From a bacterium (GTDB taxonomy: Bacteria; UBP15; UBA6099): a DNA stretch of 14,325 bases. The stretch lies in NCBI GenBank assembly GCA_029573925.1, contig JAKQBV010000271.1:1-14325 (forward strand). Direction: 5' to 3'. This document shows positions 9,001-12,816 of this stretch, one piece after another; the stretch's first letter is position 1; each line of letters begins with the position of its first letter. The translations under genes were made by a program, and so were the position numbers. A model generated the notes under the pieces. The model had not been told where the DNA came from, did not search any database, and saw only the letters and a list, made by a program, of their open reading frames with translations.

Positions 9001-9439
9001 GTAAAAGCGGAACCACCACCGCAAGCTTCGGATGGTTTTCATTTCCGCAGAAATGAAAATCAAGAAACGCCGGTTTGCCTTCAGGCAACATGCTCAGGAT
9101 GTCCGCCTTGAAATGCTCCCTGTCCATGCCTCCTTCGACAGGCTCGACGAGAATCTTTTCTCCCGCCGCGTCGACCAGATACACTCGCTCATATTCGTAC
9201 GCTCTCCTCACACTGCCCATCCATACCAACAATCTTTCTATAGCGTCCGGGTCTTCCGGCGACTCAACATATCGCCCGGCCAACTCCACAAAGTTCCTGT
9301 TGCCGAAAAACACCATCCCGTCCGCGAGCCGTTCTTTCCGCCACTGGACAATCTCGTTGCCCTTCAGCGAAGAAACCGCCGACAACTGACTCTCCAGATG
9401 TGCCTTATGCTCTTTTTGATTTTTGTCGAAGAAAATCAT
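6050..9439 (-). CDS. Cache-PAS-PAS-GAF hybrid histidine kinase; N-terminal helix cut off by an apparent frame disruption
   Basis: 1129 aa from the first ATG. An extracytoplasmic Cache-type sensor (about 10-268) starts with the family-typical EIVQWRKERLADG and ends at helix 272-294 (TVAMAVCLIAAVGAALLLSS). Then come PAS (about 313-432), PAS (about 443-560) and a GAF-like region (about 575-730) with a CEGCSLAEGC cluster. HisKA has GGIAHDFNN with phospho-His768; the ATPase domain has NLAVNARDAM, DTGCGM and GKGTGLGLSM. The C-terminal receiver has Glu1016/Asp1017, phospho-Asp1062, Ser1090 and Lys1112. This kinase class (HDFNN type) often pairs with NtrC-like regulators, and one is transcribed divergently at 9779. 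A kinase with a periplasmic Cache domain needs a first membrane helix. That helix is encoded in frame just upstream (9440-9505) but lacks ATG, GTG or TTG. The ligand is unknown. Confidence 0.93.
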   Translation of the reverse strand: MIFFDKNQKEHKAHLESQLSAVSSLKGNEIVQWRKERLADGMVFFGNRNFVELAGRYVESPEDPDAIERLLVWMGSVRRAYEYERVYLVDAAGEKILVEPVEGGMDREHFKADILSMLPEGKPAFLDFHFCGNENHPKLAVVVPLLHSGEKKAFGALVLKIDPEVYLYPMIKRWPTPSRTAETLLVRREGNGAVFLNSLRFKEDAALKLSVSLEKKDVPATMAVLGKKGEARGIDYRGVRVLADVRAVPDSPWRIVAKMDESEAFEPMARMRTLTVAMAVCLIAAVGAALLLSSRKQKMKILWERATAAEALAESEAKYRLLADNTLDMIWKMDTELKFTYVNPAIQDMFGFAREEFTGSGLEDHCSPEELLKMRTAIEKELALGVESKGVILETEALRKDGTVVPVEVRGRFLFDESGTPIGVQGTTRDISERKKADLALRRSESRMRSVLRAAPVGIGLVKDRVMMEVNEAMSGMTGYSREELSGQAAKMLYPTDEDYDCVGREKYRQIAEKGHGTVETRWKRKDGEIIHIILSSTLIEGDEFEAGTMTFTAMDISHMKEYEEKISHLNRVLLAIRDVNQLIVRERDPEALARRTCELMVGSRGCTGAIIVLCGEDGRPEFYAQEGVGDAFGPLEEELKSGKMPACCEAAAGGSGVHVVMDRERECEGCSLAEGCSQSAAMSIRLEHGGVNYGYVSVSLENVGGAPDEDEVSLFEEMAGDVAFALHNIKTEKDMRRTERERDEIHQQLLASQKMEAVGRLAGGIAHDFNNMLTVINSYAGMVLEALPGESEQRGDVAEILTAGRRAAELTRQLLAFSRRQVMKMEIVDLNRVVKDIEPMLKRLIGEDILLTTHVEPELGRIKADPGQLEQVVMNLAVNARDAMPTGGRLTIETYNVELDEEYAARHAEVLPGSYVMLSVTDTGCGMSRETLERVFEPFFTTKEVGKGTGLGLSMVFGIVKQSGGHVWVYSEQGKGTTFKVYFLRDLSGAPVAEPEEAEPEDAGATGGATILVVEDEAGVLFLAKRALESAGYEAITASSCENAIEIFKTEGERIHLLLTDVVMPDMGGRELAGILTRMNPALKVLYMSGYTENSIVHNGELDDGVNFLSKPFLISELVKKTRKALGS

Positions 9440-9537
9440 TGCAAATATGATTATTCCGGCTGTGCCGCCACAAACACAAAAGAATATAAATGAGGTTTCG
9501 ATTGTTTATTGCTTGGCTTGTTATGCGCGCTCTTCAC
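9440..9537 (-). other. Displaced N-terminus of the Cache kinase (probable -1 frame disruption)
   Basis: The kinase frame stays open upstream of its ATG to a stop at 9506-9508. It encodes SFIFFCVCGGTAGIIIFA, a clear membrane helix, but contains no usual start codon. In the -1 frame, a GTG at 9537-9535 follows AGAGGGTGAG (plus-strand positions 9543-9552) at suitable spacing. It encodes a basic leader beginning MKSAHNKPSNKQSK and then stops at 9453-9451. The two frames overlap between 9505 and 9454. If the TTTT run (minus strand, 9481-9478) were one base longer, or if a ribosome slipped back one base there, the leader would join the helix smoothly as ...LYSF-CVCGG..., giving about 1162 aa. It could be a sequencing error, a mutation or recoding. 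Confidence 0.6.
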
Positions 9538-9542
9538 GATGA

Positions 9543-9552
9543 CTCACCCTCT
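9543..9552 (-). promoter_or_regulatory. Putative ribosome-binding site for the GTG start of the Cache kinase
   Basis: Read on the minus strand the bases are AGAGGGTGAG. GGTGA matches the core of the anti-Shine-Dalgarno complement and ends 6-7 bases before GTG at 9537. No comparable site stands at useful distance before ATG 9439, where the preceding bases are pyrimidine- and AT-rich codons of the helix. Confidence 0.5.
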
Positions 9553-9578
9553 ATCGGCAAAAATCTTGTTTTATTATT

Positions 9579-9596
9579 GCGCGAGATACTTCGCGC
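9579..9596. repeat. Inverted repeat GCGCGA-N6-TCGCGC
   Basis: Perfect 6-bp arms (9579-9584 and 9591-9596) around GATACT, followed on the plus strand by GCTTTTCT. It lies in the untranslated leader or promoter of the Cache kinase. It may be an operator or a leader hairpin; a terminator is unlikely because no gene is transcribed into it on the plus strand. Confidence 0.4.
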
Positions 9597-9778
9597 GCTT
9601 TTCTCATGATCTGATTTGTTGTTCCAGAATATTATAATCTTTCGCCCGCTTTTTATAAGTTTTTTAAAAAAATACCATTCGTGATATTGCGCACAACTGC
9701 GGCTTGTTGTATTTTATGTATGAAAAGAAAACTCATAGGTCTCGGTCTTAAAAAAACGTTGCGAGAGCGTAGCTAAAC

Positions 9779-11176
9779 ATGGAATTAAAAGATAAAACGA
9801 TACTGGTAGTTGATGATGAAGAGTCGTTTTTGAGCCTGATGCGCAGATTCCTCGAAAAGAAAGGCTGCGAGGTGCGCATGGAGCAACTGGCAGACTTAGC
9901 TCTCGATTTCCTGAAAGACAATCACGTTGACTTGATAATGGCCGACCTGAGGATGCCCGGCGGCATGGACGGCATGGAATTCGTCCGCGCAGTGAAAGAA
10001 ATGAAATACCCCGCCGAGGTCGTCGTGATGACAGGGCACGGAACAGTCGAGACGGCGGTCGAAGCTATAAAAATGGGCGCGTTCGACTTCGTTGAAAAAC
10101 CCGTGGATTTCGACAGACTTTCCGTAATCATCAACAACGCCCTTGACAGCGGCCAACTCAAGTGCCGCATCGCCTTCCTTGAAAACAAAATTAAAGGATA
10201 CGTGGAGTTCGACAGTGTAATCGGCGTGAGCGACAGGTTCATCGAAACGAAAAAACTGGCCGAGAGGATATCGCGAACCGAAGTCAACCTTCTCATATCT
10301 GGAGAAAGCGGGTGCGGAAAGGAAGTGTTCGCGCGCGCAATCCACAACGCCGGGCCGCGCGGGGACGGACCCCTTGTCGCCATCAACTGCGGCGCCATCG
10401 CCGAAAACCTGCTCGAATCCGAGATGTTCGGACACGAAAAAGGCGCTTTCACCGGCGCCGTCTCTCGTAGAATTGGCCACTTCGAACACGCAGACGGCGG
10501 CACCATTTTCCTAGACGAGGTCAGCGAGCTTCCCCTCTCTCTTCAGGTAAAGCTGCTCCGCGCCGTTCAGGAAAAAGAAATCATGCGCGTCGGCAGCTCG
10601 CGGCCCGTGAAAGTTGATTGCAGGATTATTTCGGCTTCTAACAAAAATTTGGAGCAGGCTGTCGCCGACAATCTTTTCAGGGAAGATTTATACTACAGAT
10701 TAAATGTCATCGAACTGAAAATCCCGCCGCTTCGCGAACGAGCCGACGACGTCCCTCTGCTCGCCGCCCATTTCGTGAGAAAACACGCCGGAGAGGAAGT
10801 AAAAATCGACCGCGCCGCCTCCGAAGCCCTGCAAAACTATTACTGGCCCGGCAACGTCAGGGAACTTGAAAACGCTATCCAGCACGCTATCGCCCTTATG
10901 AACGATTCCGTCATCACCGCCGACCTTCTGCCGAAAAGGGTTTTCTGCTCTCAACCGAAAAATTTCGCGCCGCCGGAAACAGACGCGTTCACCCTCAAAA
11001 ACGCTCAGGATTCAGTTGTCGGGGATTTCGAAAAAAGTTTCATAGTGGACGCTCTTCGCCGCAACTACGGCAACATTGTCAAAAGCGCCTCAGATATGGG
11101 CATAACTCGCCAGACTCTCCACAAGATGCTCAAAAAACACGACATCAACGCCAAAGACTTCAAACCAGAAAATTAA
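9779..11176 (+). CDS. NtrC-family sigma-54-dependent response regulator
   Basis: 465 aa. Receiver (5-120): Asp12/Asp13, phospho-Asp56 in IMADLRMPGG, Thr85 and Lys107 (VEKPVDF). AAA+ domain (about 143-380): Walker A GESGCGKE (175-182), sigma-54-contacting loop GAFTGA (222-227), Walker B TIFLDE (Asp246/Glu247), and the WPGNVREL motif (356-363). The C-terminal Fis-type helix-turn-helix (about 415-453) ends in NIVKSASDMGITRQTLHKML. All signatures for a complete activator are intact, so it should hydrolyse ATP to open sigma-54 holoenzyme promoters when phosphorylated. Start: ATG 9779 gives MELKDKTILVVDDE, the usual receiver beginning; the ribosome site (GCGAGAG, about 9760-9767) is modest. Divergent to the Cache hybrid kinase, which is the best candidate partner by position. 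Target promoters were not found here. Confidence 0.96.
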   Translation: MELKDKTILVVDDEESFLSLMRRFLEKKGCEVRMEQLADLALDFLKDNHVDLIMADLRMPGGMDGMEFVRAVKEMKYPAEVVVMTGHGTVETAVEAIKMGAFDFVEKPVDFDRLSVIINNALDSGQLKCRIAFLENKIKGYVEFDSVIGVSDRFIETKKLAERISRTEVNLLISGESGCGKEVFARAIHNAGPRGDGPLVAINCGAIAENLLESEMFGHEKGAFTGAVSRRIGHFEHADGGTIFLDEVSELPLSLQVKLLRAVQEKEIMRVGSSRPVKVDCRIISASNKNLEQAVADNLFREDLYYRLNVIELKIPPLRERADDVPLLAAHFVRKHAGEEVKIDRAASEALQNYYWPGNVRELENAIQHAIALMNDSVITADLLPKRVFCSQPKNFAPPETDAFTLKNAQDSVVGDFEKSFIVDALRRNYGNIVKSASDMGITRQTLHKMLKKHDINAKDFKPEN

Positions 11177-11240
11177 TTTCGACTCTCACAAAAATTGATT
11201 CACATTTGCTGACATATTTTTGATATCATCCTCGAGCCGA

Positions 11241-11654
11241 TCAACCTGCGAGCGACAACTTCACCAGCTTGCGCTCCTCGTCGATTTCTATCAACGGACT
11301 CTCCTCGAACTTCAGATCGTCAGACAGCATGGACGCGAAACACTCCTCCGCGCTCTTGTACACGTGCAGCACTTTTTCCAACCTCAGCCGCCTCAAAACT
11401 CTCTCGACATCCGCCCTCAGATCGTACATCGCGAAAAACCCTCCGTTCCCATCCACCAACTCCCTCATCCTCAGAAGAAACACCACTCCTATGCTGTCTA
11501 TGAATTCCACCCCGTCCATAATAAACACTATCTTATTCCCTTGTTCGCACTCGTCTTTCAACTTCTCCTCGAATCTCGGATAACACCTTGATGTCAATTC
11601 CCCTTCAAGACCCACCGTGATGATTTCCCCGAAGTTCGTCAATGTGTGATTCAT
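11241..11654 (-). CDS. STAS-domain protein (anti-anti-sigma factor-like)
   Basis: 137 aa, cytoplasmic. Residues about 5-110 fit a STAS domain: LEGELTSRCYPRFEEKL, then KIVFIMDGVEFIDSIGVVFLL, where Asp53-Ser54-Ile55-Gly56 is the position of the regulatory phospho-serine in SpoIIAA/RsbV relatives. The following helix carries RELVDGNGGFFAMYDLRADV. About 25 C-terminal residues (DDLKFEESPLIEIDEERKLVKL) go beyond the minimal domain. ATG 11654 is preceded on the minus strand by AAAAGGGGA with 9 bases to the start. In this family the protein binds an anti-sigma or switch kinase when unphosphorylated. No such kinase or PP2C phosphatase is encoded in the window, so its partner is elsewhere or it feeds another complex. 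It converges on the NtrC gene across 64 bp that hold no visible hairpin terminator. Confidence 0.88.
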   Translation of the reverse strand: MNHTLTNFGEIITVGLEGELTSRCYPRFEEKLKDECEQGNKIVFIMDGVEFIDSIGVVFLLRMRELVDGNGGFFAMYDLRADVERVLRRLRLEKVLHVYKSAEECFASMLSDDLKFEESPLIEIDEERKLVKLSLAG

Positions 11655-11765
11655 GTTGTCATATCCCCTTTTCTGAAATCTCCGGAATCATCCTTGGGTC
11701 ATCGAGTCCGGACAACCTATCTATCGCAAAGTTCATGCCATTTGCCATTCAATACCCTTGCCGCC

Positions 11766-11797
11766 GCAAATATCCCTTTTGATAAACCTATATTTGC
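11766..11797. repeat. 8-bp inverted repeat GCAAATAT / ATATTTGC
   Basis: Perfect arms at 11766-11773 and 11790-11797 with a 16-bp spacer. The right arm overlaps the 8-bp palindrome TTTGCAAA (11793-11800). It lies over 100 bp upstream of the STAS start and could be an operator. Confidence 0.4.
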
Positions 11798-11830
11798 AAA
11801 TGTGTTTCTGAGCACATTCATTTATCCCGT

Positions 11831-11846
11831 CTGTGACCGGTTACAG
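11831..11846. promoter_or_regulatory. 16-bp near-perfect palindrome, operator-like
   Basis: CTGTGACCGGTTACAG pairs at seven of eight positions about its centre. The outer half-sites TGTGA and TTACA resemble Crp/Fnr-type half-sites, but the 4-bp spacing is that of Fnr rather than Crp sites. A GTGAC (11833-11837) / GTCAC (11856-11860) pair overlaps it. The binding protein is unknown. Confidence 0.4.
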
Positions 11847-11874
11847 TGTAAATGTGTCACTTTGCTATAAACAA

Positions 11875-11909
11875 CCATTTCCAAAATGGCAATATTTCCA
11901 ATGTGGAAA
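11875..11909. promoter_or_regulatory. Tandem 15-bp dyads, operator-like
   Basis: Two perfect inverted repeats of the same geometry (6-bp arms, 3-bp spacer) lie with centres 20 bp apart, about two helical turns: CCATTTCCAAAATGG (11875-11889) and TTTCCAATGTGGAAA (11895-11909). The octamer ATTTCCAA also occurs directly repeated at 11877 and 11894. Same-face spacing suggests cooperative binding of a dimeric regulator. The regulator is unknown. Confidence 0.45.
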
Positions 11910-11962
11910 GAATTATATGGCAATTTAGGATTTTATCCCTCGATTCAACAAATTATTTATTC

Positions 11963-11999
11963 GTTTAACAACGCTCATATTTAACTTTTTTAGTTAAAC
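11963..11999. promoter_or_regulatory. GTTTAAC / GTTAAAC inverted repeat with possible promoter
   Basis: Perfect 7-bp arms at 11963-11969 and 11993-11999, with a third TTTAAC copy at 11980-11985. TTAACA (11965-11970) could be a -35 hexamer, with TTTAGT (11989-11994) as a poor -10 at 18 bp, giving a leader of about 60 bases for the exported protein gene. Promoter assignment is tentative. Confidence 0.3.
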
Positions 12000-12047
12000 A
12001 AACGGACATAGCCGCCATCTTGCCTTAATGTCTATCGCGACAACAAA

Positions 12048-12057
12048 GAAAGAGGTG
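12048..12057 (+). promoter_or_regulatory. Shine-Dalgarno site that sets the start of the exported protein
   Basis: AAAGAGGTG (12049-12057 within the stretch) stands 6 bases before ATG 12064. This places the start at the signal peptide MKKMML rather than at the in-frame ATG 12028, which would add 12 charged residues before the signal sequence and has no such site. Confidence 0.75.
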
Positions 12058-12063
12058 GACGAG

Positions 12064-12465
12064 ATGAAAAAAATGATGCTGACGACACTGGTAGCGATGT
12101 TGATGACGGCCTCGGCAGCTTTCGCCGCCTCAGATAAAGTGGAAGTCCGGCTGGCATTCGAAATACCCCGCCACGTAACGGCTTGCGTAAAAGGCAACGC
12201 AGACAACGATAACAGGTCAGATAATGGAAAAGAGCACAGCAGAGCCTGCAGGCTCGCCGAAGGCGTCCTCGATGTCGAAGCGAATAGCGGATTGACGATG
12301 GATGTCACGTTCGCCGACGGAGAAACCGAAGAAATGGTCGAAACGGTAAGCTTCGCTAGCGCCGGAGTCAACAGAGTAGATGTCAGCGAAAACCTCGCCC
12401 TCGCGGTGGAATCTCTCGAAAAAAACGGTACGGCGGCTGTGACATACACCTTCACAACCGACTGA
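12064..12465 (+). CDS. Small exported protein of unknown function
   Basis: 133 aa; family not recognised. It opens with a textbook Sec signal peptide: MKKMM, a hydrophobic stretch LTTLVAMLMTASAAFA, and likely cleavage after Ala21 (AFA|AS). This gives a mature protein of about 112 aa in the periplasm or outside. The mature part alternates hydrophobic and polar residues (KVEVRLAFEI, LTMDVTF, AAVTYTFTTD), suggesting a beta-sandwich. It has an acidic/polar insert NADNDNRSDNGKEHS between its only two cysteines, Cys41 and Cys62, which could form a disulphide. The C-terminal strand recalls pilin-like or spore-coat-U-like secreted beta-domains, but this is a weak resemblance. It follows the inverted-repeat-rich region and is 38 bp ahead of the 80-aa gene, so the two may share a transcript. 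Confidence 0.8.
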   Translation: MKKMMLTTLVAMLMTASAAFAASDKVEVRLAFEIPRHVTACVKGNADNDNRSDNGKEHSRACRLAEGVLDVEANSGLTMDVTFADGETEEMVETVSFASAGVNRVDVSENLALAVESLEKNGTAAVTYTFTTD

Positions 12466-12486
12466 GAAATCAAAGAAAAACAACAA

Positions 12487-12494
12487 AGGAAGGA
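12487..12494 (+). promoter_or_regulatory. Shine-Dalgarno site of the 80-aa protein
   Basis: AGGAAGGA-type purine run ending about 9 bases before ATG 12504. It abuts the alternative in-frame ATG at 12495, which is therefore too close to be used. Its two GGA motifs are also compatible with CsrA-type binding, which is only a speculation. Confidence 0.55.
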
Positions 12495-12503
12495 ATGATA
12501 ACA

Positions 12504-12746
12504 ATGAAAAACTGCGCTCAATCACTCTACTGCCAAGCCGACTCATATCTGGAAAGCCCGTCAACCAGACTGCTCCCTTTCACGGACAACGTTACAGTGA
12601 ACCTCTGCAAATACAAAGTCCGGGACAACAGGGACGAAAGCATGTCTCTGTTCGTGAAGTTCCTCGCGGGACAGAAGAAAAGAGGTTCATTGTCGGAACA
12701 TGCGTCGTCCTTCGAAACGAAGCGGGTGCAGTTGATGATGTCCTGA
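12504..12746 (+). CDS. Unrecognised small protein, 80 aa
   Basis: 80 aa from ATG 12504 (83 from 12495). No family recognised. It has no signal peptide and no membrane helix. Three cysteines (Cys4, Cys10, Cys35) lie in the first half, and the second half is basic and hydrophilic around GQKKRGSLSEHASS. Support for a real gene comes from the AAGGAAGG ribosome site, the short 38-bp gap after the exported-protein gene and the lack of a better gene on either strand. The minus-strand frame at 12592-13371 runs through the NtrC receiver and looks like a shadow. Likely cytoplasmic. Function unknown; a spurious frame cannot be excluded. Confidence 0.5.
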   Translation: MKNCAQSLYCQADSYLESPSTRLLPFTDNVTVNLCKYKVRDNRDESMSLFVKFLAGQKKRGSLSEHASSFETKRVQLMMS

Positions 12747-12803
12747 CAGCGCGAAGACGGCGATTTTTTGCTTGAGCGCCGCCCACGGCCATGTCAAGGC
12801 GTG

Positions 12804-12809
12804 TATAAT
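12804..12809 (+). promoter_or_regulatory. Consensus -10 hexamer immediately before the second NtrC-type gene
   Basis: TATAAT is followed by 7 bases and then ATG 12817, so a transcript starting at the usual distance would begin at or next to the A of the ATG and be leaderless. No -35 with more than weak similarity stands 16-18 bp upstream. No good ribosome site precedes the ATG; AAGGC at about 12796-12800 is too distant. Confidence 0.4.
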
Positions 12810-12816
12810 ATCCAAT

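Larger units (their letters stand above)
9538..9778. promoter_or_regulatory. AT-rich divergent promoter region between Cache kinase and NtrC-type gene
   Basis: This non-coding stretch (339 bp if counted from ATG 9439) separates two outward-facing regulatory genes. It is clearly AT-richer than its neighbours. The symmetric ATTATAAT at 9631-9638 can be read as a -10 hexamer on either strand, but no good -35 stands 17 bp away on either side. A weaker plus-strand option is TTGCGC (9687-9692), 17 bp, TATTTT (9710-9715). A 6-bp inverted repeat lies at 9579-9596 and a T/A-run block (TTTTTTAAAAAAA) at about 9660-9672. No GG-N10-GC sigma-54 element was found. Individual promoter calls are weak; the shared-promoter role follows from gene orientation. 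Confidence 0.4.
11655..12063. other. 409-bp AT-rich intergenic region rich in inverted repeats
   Basis: No credible gene lies here; a 74-codon plus-strand frame (11646-11870) has no family-like features and runs over the STAS start. The DNA is much AT-richer than the flanking genes, chiefly from 11760 to 12000. It holds several dyads, listed separately: 11766-11797, 11831-11846, 11875-11889, 11895-11909 and 11963-11999. A further 6-bp pair, AATGTG-N8-CACATT, spans 11799-11818. It serves as the shared 5' region of the STAS gene (minus) and the small exported protein (plus). Chance alone would supply some short dyads in DNA of this composition. Confidence 0.6.

Noticed and set aside
9478..9492. 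Classical X-XXY-YYZ slippery heptamer for programmed -1 frameshifting in the Cache kinase leader
   Set aside because: No such heptamer exists in the overlap of the two frames; only a TTTT run allowing single-tRNA slippage is present, so programmed recoding is just one option.
11177..11240. Bidirectional terminator between the NtrC and STAS genes
   Set aside because: The 64 bp contain T- and A-rich runs but no stem of useful length before them.
11744..11757. Minus-strand GG-N10-GC upstream of the STAS gene
   Set aside because: The -24 box (AGGGTA) matches the consensus poorly although the -12 box (TGGCA) is fair; too weak to list as a promoter.
11646..11870. 74-codon plus-strand frame after the STAS start
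   Set aside because: Composition is that of translated AT-rich non-coding DNA, no ribosome site stands before it, and it contains the inverted repeats and palindrome described above.
12028..12063. Upstream ATG at 12028 as start of the exported protein
   Set aside because: It would put 12 mostly charged residues before a standard signal peptide, and the good ribosome site lies between it and ATG 12064.
12759..12771. GG-TTTTTTGC as a sigma-54 promoter before the second NtrC gene
   Set aside because: The spacing is nine rather than ten bases between GG and GC, which sigma-54 normally does not tolerate, and the -24 box is poor.
12772..12816. TTG start at 12772 for the second NtrC gene
   Set aside because: The 15 added residues do not belong to a receiver domain, and no ribosome site precedes the TTG.
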